This document shows positions 1 through 13,997 of a stretch of 64,000 nucleotides of DNA, piece after piece (within the stretch, counting starts at the first letter, position 1; each line of letters opens with the position of its first letter). A program made the translations under genes and the position numbers. This stretch comes from Physcia stellaris. Taxonomy: Eukaryota > Ascomycota > Lecanoromycetes > Caliciales > Physciaceae. Under the pieces are notes generated by a model. It saw only the letters and a program-made list of their open reading frames with translations. It was not told the origin of the DNA and ran no database searches. The DNA lies in the NCBI GenBank assembly GCA_018902385.1, contig JABSSW010000072.1, positions 124,001 to 188,000 of the forward strand, in the 5' to 3' direction.

Positions 1-659
1 TTGTAGGACTAGATCGATACAGGATAGATTGGTGCTGAGAGAGAAGTGTGAACACGACCTGTATGAAGATTGGAAAGTATTAACGACGAAGAAATGTGGG
101 AAAAAAGTATATATCGCAAGACAATTTCGAAATGCGACCGAACTGAAGACCTCGATGCAATCTCCACCATCCCAAACTACGTTGAGAATAAGCTGCCCTT
201 TCCACTCTTCTCTCTAGATGATCCCCGAGTTTCAGTCACGGATTCGAAGTTTCGAGACAATGGAATCTCCGCGAGGTCGAGAATAAAATTAGTAATGAAC
301 CCACCGGCATCCATCGCCGTAGTCCTTTCTATCCATAGGTAAGGTATAAGTATGTACACGAAGGAGAAAAATTGCCTCCAGGAGCCGTAGCTCAAACGCC
401 GCGCAATGCACGCTAAGAAGCAGAAACATGGATCCAAGTCCTCCTAGGCATAAGACAATTGGACGAAAATGGGAATCAGCTGTTATGGATGAAAGACATG
501 AAGGAAAGTGCTAGGTATTCCATCAGCGGCGAAGGGAAGATAATGGCGAATCATGGATTCAGTGAGCCCAGGAATTTCTTGCCGAGGAACATGACGCTCT
601 TTTTGCGGTTACTGCATGCTGTTAGCGATCTTTTCTAGATATCTATGCGGAGGTTGATT
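1..659. other. No gene supported; 3' flank of FMP27
   Basis: This stretch lies downstream of the FMP27 stop codon. Short open frames occur on both strands, but none has a recognisable domain, good codon use or a plausible splice structure. It may hold the FMP27 terminator and the end of a neighbouring gene outside the window. Confidence 0.5.
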
Positions 660-3600
660 TTACCCCTCATCTGGCTCTTCGCCGTTGGTTTCCCTTTCCT
701 TTTCTTTCTTCCCTGGACTATCGCCCGTGAATCTTCTCGTGAAAGTATCCCGACGCCGGAAGCGAGGTGGTGAAGTGGTTTCTTTCGCCTCATCCTCTAC
801 TTCACGAATAGACGGTGGTCTTGAAGGATCCCCACTCGCCATCCAAGAACCCTCCATACTCGACGCATACGAATCGCTTCTCTGCAGCTGGCTAACGGTG
901 GAAGTAGAAGATGTCCGAGGCGACCCTCGGCTCTGGAAACGCACGCTAGACGCACTGGAATTGACATTCAGGAGACTGGAAGCGTTCGGTAAGACAGTAG
1001 AGGCATTCGCATGCTCTCGGAGTCGAGTGAGCTGATTCTTGTTGGGGCGATGCTTGGAGAATTTATTGCCGATGATGGCACCTGTGTGAGAGATGAGTGC
1101 TCGGATGACATCCTTCTTCAGTCGGAGGGCGAGGTCAAGGTTCGACCAGGTCTTGTTCCTGTACTCCAGAACCGGCATGCGGAAGACGAAGTTGTGGACA
1201 TCCTCGATGTTACGCTCGCTTCGCCCCTTGTAGCTGAGGCATAGCACGACACTGGGTACCTTGACGTACGCCAATGTCATGTAGTTGGATGCCCTGGACA
1301 TCATCATAGTCAAGTCATCAGAAGGCTTTTCTTTTTCTGCTTTATGTGACTGGCTTGAGCTTCGGTGCAAGGTGAATCTTTTGTTCTTGTCGGTGCTTCC
1401 GTTCATGGTAGAAAGGTTAGATGACGAGGCATCGTGCGATGTGCGGGCAAGCGCCGATACACTCTCGCGAGATGACTTTCGGGAGACTGAAGGTCTGGTT
1501 GCCGATTGTGACCGATTCGTGTGCTGAAACAATCGAAAATGATGGGTATCCCCTTTGCTATGGACCACGCCTTGTTTGGACTTGCTGGATTTGGATAAGC
1601 TATGAGTACTACCAGGTGCAAAGCCGTCTGTTGGTCTCAAACGCATTTCCAGTGAGCCTGACCTTCCATTATGCTCGTCACTTGAGCCGGTTGTGTTGAG
1701 CTCTTCTGTAATGCTATGTTGAGTCTCGACGTCGGAATCCTCATCCTCATCTTGTACGGTACCCATATTCTTGACTAGGAAAGGCGAGAATGATCCATCC
1801 TTCTCTTTACCAGAGCCAACACCAGGGAAAATGTACTCGAAGAGCTTTTTACCAATCTCTCTTTCTAATTGAACCCGAAGTGGGAACAAGTTGACCTCGA
1901 ACTGATCCAGCACTGGGATGCCAGCGATAGCTTCGAGCATATGCCAATGGACTTGGAGCATCTTCAGATCCTGGTCGTCACCCAGAGGTTTCCCATTTTC
2001 CGTGTACGGCGCCAGCATTTCCGGATATAAAGCATTCGGTAGTAAATTGAGTCCGTGAACACGCTGAATCTCCATTGCATTGTGATTCGAGCCATCAGTG
2101 TTGTCGGTTCTGTCGTACAATGCACCCTGTAGCTGAATCTCCATCAGTGGCTCATTTCGATCTCTCATAAGGTGCCACACTATGTCGGATGCGGTGAGGT
2201 ACCAGCGCAATAAGCCCGTAGTCTGTGAAGTTTGAGCTCGATCTTCATTCTTGCGCTGCGAGGTGGTGATTGCTTTCATCATGAAGAAGAGCTCGTCTTC
2301 GCAATTTGCGAGATCCTGTTCGACTGATAGGCGGTCTTGCCAGCCTTGACGGTCAAGGAATTTTGCATGAATTGCAAAGTAGGACTTGATCTCCTCCAGC
2401 TGTCTGATACGCTCTTGCAGTCGTATCACCATCTCAGGAGCACCTCTTAAGTCGCTAAAGTCAGAAGCCAGCATAATCTTTTCGAGCCTCTCACTTCGGA
2501 CTTTCTCAAGCGGCTCGCTGTACAATAACAGGTCCAAGACGATGACATACATCGTATAGTATTGGGCCGAGTCGCAGACGGCTCGAATGTGAGGAAAGTC
2601 GACCCACAAGTGATCAATACGACTTTCTGGGTTCTTTGGCGAATGACTCATCCCCGATTTGCCACTGCTGACCTCGTCGTTGTACTTCAGGCGTAAGGTG
2701 TTGTATTTGTCATATCGTAGGCTTGCGGACGTCTTCTGCACGACTCTGGAGAACCCAAAGGGGTCCAAGTTGAAATCGAAATTGACCTCGAAGGGCACCC
2801 ACGGGGGCCACGCAGAGCCTTTGGGGGCCCCATATCGATTTCCCGAATGGAGGTTCAGAAATTGCATGAGAGATTTCTGGGTGGAGACGAAGAACTGCAC
2901 GCTATCCATATCCACAGAAAAGCGACGTTGTACCAGACCACTCACATCGTCAGCCATGCGATCCTTATCCATGACTTGTATGACTTTCAACTGCATGCCT
3001 TTAGCTGTGACCAGTAGAACCGACTTGGAATTTTTGTCGCTCTGTAATTGAATTTGTGGCGCAATCAGCTTCACATGGTAGCTATTTAAAGGGGTAAATT
3101 CAGTAGAGATGTCTTTGCCGATGTTTTCCGTATTTGATCTTTGCGGTGTGGCATAATTTGACATGTCCGGGTCGTCGGCGTCGACAAACCGCTTACTGTC
3201 TTTCAGGAGCTCCTGTATCCGGTCTTCAACAGTAGATACCTCATTTGAGTCCACTATAGGTGCCACAGGCGAGTGCTCGGATGTAGGCGTCGTTGCACCG
3301 GAGCCAGATTCATTGGAGTGGCGGGACTTGCTTTTGTTTTGCTCCTCGACAATATCAAGGATGAACTTGACAGCTCTTCGAGTCATGTAATAGATAAAAC
3401 CCCGACGCTGGCTGACTTGGTGAACATACCTCAAGATGATATTCCTGAGCGAGTTATTCCATTTGATCTGGGAATTATGAATGATGAATCGGTTATTGAA
3501 TTGGTTGTTGGAGCTGGTCATAGGCGATACTTCGATACCTCTTGTCTCAGGGTCATCGTGATCATCATCGTGATCGCTAAGATCTGCATCATTCTCCACG

Positions 3601-6600
3601 GAATCCCCAGTGGCATCCCAAGCGGTGTTCTGCTTGATTCGATTTTCTATTCGTCTCAGCATCCCTTGTAGGAATCTCTTTTTCCCTTCGAGTATCTGCC
3701 CTTGCTCGAGAAGCATTTCGTACCTCTCTTTGAGGCTACCGTCTCTGTTACCATCTCGTACAACACGAAGCTCTTGCTCGCCAAGAGTTCTCTCGTGCAC
3801 TCCCAACTGCTCTTTGATGCGATTGATACGCTCTTTGATCAGTAGACACTGTACCCTCCTTGGGTCGTTGTCTTGTGACATAACACACTCATGTGTGGGC
3901 TCATTGCCGAAAGGACTCTTCCTTTCGGTATCTCCAGATATCGAATCTCCATGGTCTGTCTGGCGAAAATATGTAAATCGTGGTGCAAAAGCCAGTGGCA
4001 TAATTTTAGTTTCTGGATTCGACTGTGCAGGCAGAATCCAATCGAGTTCAACAAAATCGTCCATGTCAACCCAGCTAAAATCGTTGTCGGGAATAGTAAA
4101 ACGTGACATATCAGCAGAAAAGCCAGGCTGCTGGTAGCTAGCCAGTTCCGCGTGTGTGGCTCGTTCCACCTCTTCAGAGGACGTCCCAGTAATGCTTGCA
4201 GACACTGCACGCAGATCCGCTGTGATGAAATCTAATTGTGCTTGGTTGATACGCATGCCGCTTGTTCGAATTTGTTTCCCGGGTGTTTTACCCTGTGCTG
4301 CAAATTCCTCACGTCGCTGATGTAAGTCAAGCATGAAGCTGTCTAGACGGAGCTTTAAGCCTGTCGCTGACACAGTATCTTCCATGTAGTCCTCTGCATC
4401 CTTGTGTATATACATGTGAGTGATGAACAGAGGCGAAAGAAGTAACTTGTATTTGAATGTGGCTAGATGTCTGCCGAACTTTTTGCTTGACTTTTCGACT
4501 CCAGGGAAAAGCCTTCCTTGCCTGATTGGAAGCGACATAATCCCCGAAAACATGGACCACCAGTCAAAGAAATGCGTGAAGAACCTTGGAGTCATATGAA
4601 CTGTATTATAATTAGTAGACGGAGTGATGTTGCTGACGGTCCAGTCGCGATCCAGAGGAGCTGTGATAGCAAGTGACAGATGTATATGATTGCTGCGGAA
4701 GCTATCAAAAGCGTCATACACCTAAACGTACAAGTCAAATACTGTACCGTGACTGGAGGCAGGGAAAGAGCTTACCTGGCCTGGAGGAGCCTTTGCGCGA
4801 TCCGGCGTCGTCATGACCACATCGTAGTGAGGCTTGAATCTAAAAGACCGGCCACCTCCTGGAACATTACGCTCTAGCACTAAGCCTGCAAGCCAACGGA
4901 CATTCCCAGAAAGTTTCATTATAACCTTCTTGAACTTTGAGCCATCCTTGTTACTGCTCCTGCTAGACATACTGTCCGTATCACGACCCATGCCCGAGCT
5001 TGTCTCGCGAGCTTGATGGCTATAGTCGGGAATTGCGAGGACATACTCTCCGCTGGTAACACTCATGAATTTTTTCGGGTCGTCATCGGCATGAATGCCC
5101 CAATGGACATTATTGCGCCAGCACATAACGAAGCCCGCGCCATGGCCGGTAACTACATATGGGTCCCGGGTACCTTCGTATCAGTCAGCAGGAGCATTAA
5201 TTAGGAGACAACTTATCTGGACCTTTCAGTTTTAGATTAACATCACCGTCGCCCCTCCATGACACGTTCACTCTTGAATGCACGCTCAAGCGAAGCTTGT
5301 CCCAAAATCCAACACGGTCCGATGGATCTACCTGAGGTTTGGAGAAGCCTTCAATTACCATCATCATATCTTGAATTGCAGGCTGGTAAGAAGTTCCCCA
5401 GGTGATACTAGTGGGTGCGCTCGTGTTGATGGCAATCTGTACGTCAGAGTATGTCTTCACTGGGGAAACCGTCCGTCGAACGTTAATAGCGAAGCCCTCC
5501 TTGACTTCGGCGTCTCCAAGCTTATTGGGTGGAACTACTTCGACTTGAACCTCTTTTGTTGATATGTCGCCTCTGTACTCTTCGGCGATGACAAAATCAG
5601 TCTTTAGCGACCAGCTGGGTAGACGCGGCGACTGGCCAGGCCTGATGGCAGGAACATGGATCAGAGGCAGCGGGTAGTCACGCAAGGTCATACGAGCCTC
5701 GCCCATGTCTATCTGAACACTAAGAGGGATGATCAGAGTATACTCCATGTCGAATGGCATCCCCTTCCCGACCCTATGCAAGAATTGAGGGTACTCCTGG
5801 AGGGCAAAGGAAGGCTTGTCGATGACGACGTGGAGGTCACTGATCATTGTCGACATGAGGCCAGGCCGGTCGTTCATTGCAAGAATGTTCTCGTCCCCCT
5901 CTTCAGTGTCTGCATCCTGATGTCCCCAAAACATCCCTCGAATCGCTCTTATTCCGGCGTTCTGCAACCCATATGTTCTGTCAATACGTTTCTTCCAACT
6001 TTGGGCATTGTGAAGTTGCAACCGTCGCCAGGCTTCTTTGTTTGGGACCTTGGCGGGTCCCTTCATGCCGCACTCTCCATCGGGATCATACCGCATCTTT
6101 CCCAGTCCAGCATCGGCCTGGGAGGGAGACCGTCCACGGGGAGCTGCCTCGCTACTACTGCTACGACGCTTGGTGTCTTCTTTGTTTGGGCGGTAACTTC
6201 GACCACGTCGAGGACGATGGGCTGAGTGTGAACGATCACGGGGACGAGACGTCTCTCGACGGTGCTTAGAGTTCTCCACATTTCTGACCTTGGCGTTGTA
6301 TGCCTCTTCTCTTGCCATCCTTTGTTTCTGTTCTATCAACCCTGTGCGATAGATGCATCCAAGCTTCCATTCAAAGGCACCATCCTCGATATCGAACAAG
6401 AATGCCTTGCTACGGATAGAGACTCGAGGCACTTTCTTGGGCTCCTGGGGTCGTTTTTTCAATATATAGTCATTACTCCCAGTTTTGAAGCGATGATTCA
6501 TCTGTTCCGTTGCCTTCATCACATTTGCAAAATTATCAAACACATTATGGAGGATCAGCTGATGTGGGACATTAAGTCTGATAAAGTCGGCAGATACGTC

Positions 6601-9447
6601 AACAGATTTCTCATCGATCAGTGTCTTACCATGCCGTCGTCGGATCTCACGCAGATCGGTACGTAAGTTCTTGATACTGGCGATTCGGGCCCAGGTCTGG
6701 CTTATTTTTGGAGTCGCGACATATATACGCAGGAGGCGGCATTTTGTGAAGGGTACTGCCCATCTGTGCTGACCGGCTTCCACCCCAAACACTTGGAGCA
6801 TCATAGGTGGATCTGAAGGTAGCATGGCTTTGATTTGGAGGAATTCGGCTTTCAGATCAGTCGTTGTGACTTCTGAGGAAGCTACTGGCTTGCTTGCAAG
6901 ATTCTCGGCATGCTGATAAGGAGTTGCAGTTGGCTGTTGCGTATGGGGTTCACGCGCCGCCACCTTGCGAAGGGCCGTCGCTGCTATCATAATGGCGTAG
7001 TACCGATACAGCGAGTATTGAACATATAAAGCCTTAAGGTAAGAGTTGATGTGGAAGACTTGACCTCGATTGTCGCTGGATGTCGTAAATGCAACCTCAA
7101 ATCTTGGCATGGACAAGAAAGGCTCGACTTCCAGCGTATCGGGTCCTTCAACGACGATGGCTTCAAGGCCCTTCAAATGGACAGCAAGACGTCTTCCATC
7201 GGTCGTTGCTATCGTCGCCTTAGCGATTCCTAAAGGTGGCGTCACTTGTATTGAAGGCTCCTCGGGAGAAGTTGATTTGCTTGGCCTACGCCGCCTCGAG
7301 GGCGGTCTTTCCAAGTCTTCTGCTTTCCGAGAGCGGTACTCGGCAGTCCATGACTCGAGTTGTAGAGCTACGCCACGAGTAGCGTTAGAGATCTCAGGAT
7401 CTGTGCCGGCTACTTCAATCCCAAAGTTTGAGCCTTGAAGGTGGCAATGTGCAAGCCAAGGCGGTAAAGATCTCAGAACATTCGGTTTCCGCCTCGACAT
7501 GTCGGAGGCCGTACTGGAGGGACCACTCTGCTTGGTGAGCTGCTGGAATATTTGTCGAAGGCCATCGCGAAGTTCAGGGCGGACAATGTGAACTGAAAAC
7601 GTCTGGAAATTGCCGGTCGCTGAGAGTGAGACCTCCGGTGATGCACTGACTTGGATTTTGGTTTCTATAGTATCAGCAATCAGAAGATCGTGCCGCTCAC
7701 CAGCTGCTGTCTGATAGTAGAGCTGGTTCGACATTATCCTTAGATTAGACACCAATGCGTAGTGAAGCTCGCCAGCTGCAGAATGTGATGATTCCAAGTC
7801 AAAGGAAATAGAAGATACTGTGGAAATGAGAAGATCGTATTCATCAGTACCTCTGAGGGAAGAGTCTGCTGGGGGCAACGCGACTCTGATCACTGGTTCG
7901 TGAACAGAAAATTTGATGTTCGCCTTTGGCAACAGTCGACGTATCAGATGATGGCCCTGACTAGCAATTGGAGATGGGCCGGAAACAGAGGTCTTCCGGG
8001 TTCCGAAAAGTGCCAGGAGAAGAGGCATATGTTTGGGGTCAACATCGATAGATGGTGATGTTACAACGAGATTCGCAAAAAGCATATTAGCATTGCGCTC
8101 TGCAGCATTTCGGTCCTCAGAGACAGCCACCGTTTTAGATGGCAAAGTTGTTTTGATCGTCGTGGTTGCCATTGGGACGTAGAGTATGCGCTCAGGCTTC
8201 CGGTCGCCATCGTCTAAGCTGAATGCTATCGAAATAGCAGCAATCAAGGCTTGGTGAGCAACATCCTTAGCCGAGAAATACATCCGATGGGCAGGACTTT
8301 TTGGGTCGAGGCGATGCATGTCAATCCCAATCTCATTCATCGCAACATTAAGATACAGCGGAGCGCCAGATCGTCGAAGGGAGCGAATGTCTTTTGAAAG
8401 GCCCACGAAGCTAATGGCCATCTGTATCTCTTGTATACCTCGAAGGATTGAGCTGATAAATTCTTTAGAGTCGGAAACGGTTTGCACTATATTTGCTTCT
8501 CTGCTACCCGGTTTGTCTAATTCCTCAATTAAATCCGATATGGAGATATCCTCGTTCTGTGTACCTGGACCCGATTCATCCTTGGGGCTCCAGCATTCCT
8601 GGATGTAACGATGGCAATGTACTAAGTCGTCGTAAGGTATGTGCACACGTCCAAGTTTGAGGGAGACCGAAGCGTCTCGTAAACCCGCTCGATCGTTGTA
8701 AAGGAGGCCATGGATATTCAGGGCAAACATGTCAATAACTTCGAGCGATTCTCTTCCCACTGGTGTAAATAGCACACCTTTGACAGTGAATCGCCATTCT
8801 GCAGGCCTTTGGTCTTCCTGGGTCACTTGCTTATGTCTGAAAAGCCGACCTCTATCGACAGTTTTGCGCCTAGTGTCTACCGCCATTTGAAGGGCGCCAA
8901 CCTCGAAAGTGCCCACGTCGACAACCACCAAAGATGAGTCCGTGGCGACGACATCGACCATACTCAGCCAGTATATTTTCTCATGCAGTTTCTTGATCTC
9001 TTCCTTGACCTGCGTGAGCCGTTTCCAAGTCCTGCTTCTAGAGGCCGGTCCCTTGGGGTCTTGAGATGTGGACGTAGGCGTAGGTAGTGCATGCGCAGTG
9101 CCATTAAGCTTGTTTCCCTTGTCTTCCGGCGTTGTCCCTTGATGAGCGCTCTTCTGATTCCTTCGCGCTGCCAATACTTGAGCATCGATTGTGATCTTTA
9201 ACTCGGTGAAGCGGAGACTGAGCCATGTTGGTTGCGCAAAAGTAGGCCTGTGCAAAGAGAGCCCGAAGCCTCGTATATCCAAACGAATACCATCTCTTGA
9301 AGTATATGCGATGCGCCGGAGCGACTTGAAGCCAATGCGCTGGATTGAAATACCGGTTGCGATCCGCAGTATAGCGAAGGCGACAAAGGAGAGTAGATAG
9401 AAGAGAACCACGGCGCCCAGCAGGAAGCTAGGACTAAGGATACCCAT
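660..9447 (-). CDS. FMP27: FMP27-type bridge-like lipid transfer protein (Hobbit/SABRE family)
   Basis: Giant protein of about 2894 residues in three exons: 9447-5223, 5173-4776 and 4721-660. The introns are 49 nt (5174-5222, weak donor GTCCAG, branch CTGAC) and 54 nt (4722-4775, GTAAGC...TTTAG); both keep the frame and restore family-typical sequence across the joints. Residues about 5-30 form a hydrophobic N-terminal anchor. The family signatures are visible: GFWDK near residue 1381, MCWRN and DDPKKFM in exon 2, and WPPW near residue 2180. The C-terminal part has the conserved stretch beginning PSVVLCLSYKG, followed by a Ser-rich basic tail. In yeast and animals these proteins form a long hydrophobic groove that moves lipid at ER-plasma membrane or ER-mitochondria contacts. 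Length matches fungal orthologues and the gene looks intact. The start is the ATG just before the anchor. Confidence 0.95.
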
Positions 9448-9891
9448 GATGGTCGGCTAAGGGCCATGCAGATGATGGGGAGTGAGAAGCAACCGCGAAG
9501 CCCGCATTGTCGCTGGCATCTAGTTGCAGGGTTCGCAAGAGGAAAGTGACGGTGCGGTGATTGGCGTGGATTGATGCTGCCCTGACGCGCTCACATCGGT
9601 CAAGGCAATCACGCTTCAATCACGGATGAATTGACATTGTAGCTGTTGATGCAATCGCCAAGGATGGCTTTGATAACAAGCAAGATTGGCCGAATAAGCT
9701 GACGGAAGCGGCTCAGTTTCGGCCCGTTATCCGAAGCTCCGAGGGTCTTCCGAAGTAGGGCTGCCCTAGGGTTCCAGCATTCACTTTCGCTGATTTTCCC
9801 CAGATACATACTTACATGTATGTAGTAGATAGGAGCCGGACATATTACAGAAGTGGATACTATAAAACATTGCAGGTTCGTGGTCTAATTA
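9448..9891. promoter_or_regulatory. Intergenic: FMP27 upstream region / regulator 3' end
   Basis: About 440 bp between the stop of the zinc-cluster regulator and the FMP27 start, both genes on the minus strand. It should contain the FMP27 promoter. No clear TATA box or known binding site was recognised. Confidence 0.4.
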
Positions 9892-11708
9892 TCATTGCGT
9901 ATCAGCCTTCATCCCCTTTCTCCCTATTTGCGATAATTTCATGAGTGGCCACTGCAGCCAACGTCGATGCTCCTCGGATATGCAACTTTTGATCTCGCTC
10001 ATCGTCTTCTCGACCCACCCTTGCATCCACCGAAAATGCCGGACCCTCGCTAGCAGGACACACCAATGTGCCACTAGTACTAATGGAACAGCATGCAGCT
10101 CCGAAAGCCTCTCTACGAAACCTGCTTGGAGTCGGATTGCCCAGTGCCAAATGGGAGGTGAGTTGAAGTCACCTTCGGGTATCGCTACCATTTTCAGGTA
10201 GGAGGTTCGTAATGAGGTTACTGCGGCGGCGAAGTTCTCTTGGTCTTCTAACTCCGTGTCGCCGGGCATGGTTGAGCAAAAGACGAGTAGTTCTGATTAT
10301 CAGGATCGTTAGCATGTCCTTACACGGGTAAGTGCCGGGTTGTAGGGTATCTCTCCTCTGTAGCTTCATAACGTGACTTGCCGCTCAACAAAAATACGCG
10401 GATAGAGCATATTTGGCCGGAAAGCACTTACCGGCGAAATAGGTAGACGTCTCTGGGTCCGTGAATTCCTGGGCAGATTTGAAATTTTCGGGACTCAAAG
10501 CGAGCATAGGGGCTAGAGCGCCTTTCGAGACCCACTGTCTGACAGATGGACCCACGGTTCGGATACCACGGAGTAGATTGATGGATTTGATCGTGCTTTG
10601 TAACGGTCTTCGGTCCCCTCCTGGGTGAGGCAGAACGTGGCTGGCAAAGCTGTACCACGTGGTAAGAATGGAGAATGCAAAAAGAGCATCTGCGGTCGAT
10701 GCATTTGGATTTTTAATTTCTTTCTGAGCAATTCTAAGAGCTTCGTCCTCGTGATGACTCGCTTGCTCCCAATAGAAGTATTCTTGTACGGATTTAATGT
10801 GGGACATGTGGACTGCGGAAATAGCCAGGAGTGCGTGCATGAGGAATTGATGTGATAATGCTACTCGAGGTATTATGGTGCTCCACATTTCCTGCGACAC
10901 CTCTCCATGTGGGATAGCTGGTCCGATGACTAGAAGTTCAGGATTAGGAAACTGTAACAGGGCAACAATTTGAAAGGAACATGTCATTTGATAAGAACTC
11001 TAGGGCGACCCACCTGTAGCGAAGTGATGGAAGAGCTCCAAATGGACCATGTTGAGGGTTGTTAAGGAATGAGCAGGAGCTAGGAGATGGCCACTGCGCG
11101 ATCATCAGTCGTGATGTCTTGATCTTCCACACCCAAGGTGAGCAGTATTGAGAGGAATCCCCTAATGTCCCAGGGAGCATATCCATTGGCAACGCAGCGT
11201 TCCGCCTAAGTGACTTACCGATTCAGATTGGAACTAGACTGACTCCCGTTCTGCTGTGGGGATGAGATGCTACTTAATCCGGCGGCGGCATTGGTTTTAG
11301 TAGTGTTGACGCTCTGCCATACGATTGGCATCTGAGGAGTTGAAGTCACTGATGTTGGTAGCGATACACCAACAGAGACCGACGGGCTTCTCGACGAGGA
11401 CTGAGTGGTGACGCAATCATTCGGAAATGTACAAGGCGTTGAACGCCTGGAGCAGCTGTTACATTTTGGCTTGTTCTCATCACACTAGTGGTTCACTCCT
11501 GAGTCAGCGCGTCGAGCAGGTACAGAGCGTTCGGTAGAAGTCGTCAACACTGCGCATGAGAATAAATAGCAGACAATGCTTGCAAACACACTTCGTACAA
11601 GGATAGAAGACGGAATATAAGTACCTTTACTTTGCGCGCCTTGCATTGCAAACAACCGTTCCTGGAGTTCTTATGCTCCCTGTTCCGCCGTTTGCGAGGT
11701 TCAAGCAT
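9892..11708 (-). CDS. Zn2Cys6 zinc-cluster transcription factor, Upc2-like
   Basis: Five exons encode about 442 residues: 11708-11625, 11484-11219, 11093-11014, 10929-10432 and 10292-9892; all phases agree. Exons 1 and 2 together give a binuclear zinc cluster with C-x2-C-x6-C-x6-C-x2-C-x6-C spacing (starts GCLQCKARKVK), and the 140-nt intron falls just before the third Cys. A Ser/Thr/Gln-rich linker follows, then a regulatory domain typical of sterol-uptake-type regulators: MVHLELFHHF, then FLMHALLAISAVH, then the C-terminal LVLVAHWCVLLARV segment. Such proteins act in the nucleus as DNA-binding activators or repressors; the target genes cannot be told. The start ATG has an in-frame stop just upstream. 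The gene lies head-to-tail with FMP27, without evidence of a functional link. Confidence 0.88.
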
Positions 11709-13537
11709 TTGTCACTTACTTTGCGAGGTCAGATCCGATTTGACGATCTCAAGTCCGAGATCTGGATGATTCAAGATTCGATCTGCTGCTGCGCCACCTT
11801 GCCACGCCCAGAGTTTTAGCGTCTTGGGTGGGGATACACCCCGTGGGAAGAGGGGACCTGTCGCACCGTTGTAGTCGGCTAACGTTCTCGGGCTATGCTT
11901 CGGAAAGCTCACAGTATCCGAACCATTGTTGAGTGTAAACGACAATAATACTGCTGTTGAGCATGTGCGATCTTCGGCACTGATAGCTCGGGCAGGCACG
12001 TTGATTTCTTCAAGCTTGAGTTGGGCTTCTCAACCTTCAGTCAACATTCTCCAGCATGGGGTAAGTGTTTTCACGATATATATAAGTTCAGCTACATCTT
12101 CTTCTGTGGCTCCCTCATCAGGAAGCACCACAAAACATCGTCCTCTTTCTTTGACAGACACTCTCTATTAAGCCCAGACTCTTACCATCCCGGCTTCAAC
12201 GCCAACATGTCATCAATTGATCCCGGAGTAATCCTTTACCATTACAATCATTCCCTCCGTGACTCCATCATCCTAGCCGGCCTCTTCACTTTCTCAGCAC
12301 CCTAATTCCTAATTGAACTCCCTTACCACCGCGCCTGGTGAAGCGTTCCCCTTGTCAAAGGCGGCACCCTCAAGGTAGCCGCCTGCATGTCCCGCATCCT
12401 ATCGCACAACCACACGCACTCTTCGCTGCGACCATCTACATGGTCTTCAGCCGCATCATACGAAAGTAACGTGTGAAGAAGCGGGGTTGCAGGGAATTGA
12501 GACTAGTAGTTGAGAAATGAGTGCAGATGTATTCTGAAAGAACGAGAGGATGAGAGAAACGCGATCGTGATCGCATCTCCGAGAGTTCCTTACTTATACC
12601 TTAAATGACTTGTTATACATTATATATCGTGGTTTGATGGACATACCATACGAGTATTATTGGTACATGATGTTTGACTTACCTTACCCATCATCTCCCC
12701 TCAAGTGAGTTTGGAAGGAAAAGTACTGTACTATTAATCAGGTGAGAATCCACACGTGACGCTGAAGCTCTGGTCTCTATATTCTACTTCGCAAAAGCTG
12801 ACTTAGAAAGGAGGGACCAACCTACAGACCATCTTAACCATTAAAATTGTCAGCAGAGGACTTCATAAAGCAACCTCGGCGCTTAATCCCCCACAGTTGA
12901 ATCGAGATCTGTTCTCGCTTCTAAGCAAGGACAGCAATGTCGCTGCATGACTCGTCGATCTGATAAAGGCGATCGAATCAAAGTCGGACCGCTGCACTTG
13001 TCAGCTCTGGAGTCGTAGCTTGACAGCTTGGTGCGAACAAGCGGTGATTGGTACGGTGGAAAAAGCCGTTATTGCCGTGACTTCCACCGGGCGGCTAGTG
13101 GGTAGATTTTACAAAGGTCTCTACTTTACCTCTACCGAACCATGGTAGCTCCAGCGATTATTGCGGTAACGGCCACTTCTTGCCAGAAAAGGTTTTGGCT
13201 ACCGCAGGTACCGTAACTATTAAGGGCCAGGGAATCATCTTTTGGACGGAATCTTGTGGGAGAACGACTGCTGCTTCGTAGCCCCCACCTTCACTGGCAA
13301 TGAAATCACTTGCAGCTTCTGACTCTTCCTGTCTCTTAAGATCCATGCTGCTTGTGTTTCTGAGATCTCGGTGAATCCCTACCCGCAATGAGTGAAGTCC
13401 TCAAGCGCTTCGAGTATCGGGTAGCGCCTGTAGCCTGCTGCAGGGGTGGGGGCCTGAGACTACAGCTGGTTAATTTTAATACGCTATAGATCTTCTGCCA
13501 AAGTATAACTTTAAGCTTATGGGATCGCGTCTGTATG
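11709..13537. other. Long intergenic region, no confident gene
   Basis: About 1.8 kb. A minus-strand open frame at 11712-11999 and a plus-strand open frame near 12207-12305 exist but have no recognisable domain. The plus-strand reading after 12305 has hydrophobic stretches interrupted by stops and could be a decayed membrane-protein fragment. The part next to 11708 is presumably the promoter of the zinc-cluster gene. Confidence 0.4.
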
Positions 13538-13567
13538 TATGCAGGTTCTAAAAAGTGAACCTGCATA
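13538..13567. repeat. Perfect 11-bp inverted repeat (hairpin)
   Basis: Two 11-base arms, tatgcaggttc and gaacctgcata, are perfect reverse complements separated by an 8-base A-rich loop. It could be a terminator-like hairpin, the palindromic scar of a transposon end, or chance. No matching partner was noticed nearby. Confidence 0.5.
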
Positions 13568-13997
13568 GTGTGGGGAGTAAAGTCTGGGGAAGCGTCTCTA
13601 GTGTCTCTTTTAATCCGATCAGATGATCAGAGGCCAACGAGAAAGTTTTCTTTCGCCGTTTAAGGGGACCGAGAAGAGGATTTCCGTGGGGAGGCATGCA
13701 TGATTATTGCACATTTGGAGTTGATCGTGACCTAGACCTCCTCCTTAGTCATTCTATTTCGCTATACGGCTTCGATTGGCGGAATCATGTGCCGATGCAG
13801 ATTATCACCCCAACCATTATTCTCCCCCGACCCCTCTTCGGCAGAACGGCTTTTGTGAGAGATGGAGCGAAGGATTCATATGAGGTCCCCCAAGCCGCAG
13901 CTTATCCAAGGTACAAATCCCACACGACACCCTGGCTGTACCGTGGTCTATTATTATGCAGAGTGTATTGACCAAGAGACGGAGATCCTCTTGCCAT

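Noticed and set aside
685-4877. Several plus-strand open frames of 60-175 codons across the FMP27 region
   Set aside because: They lie opposite a long conserved coding sequence and have no domain; they reflect codon bias of the true gene.
11712-12305. Minus frame 11712-11999 and plus frame 12021-12305 as genes
   Set aside because: No domain, no splice extension and no conserved start. The plus-strand hydrophobic reading continues only through stops.
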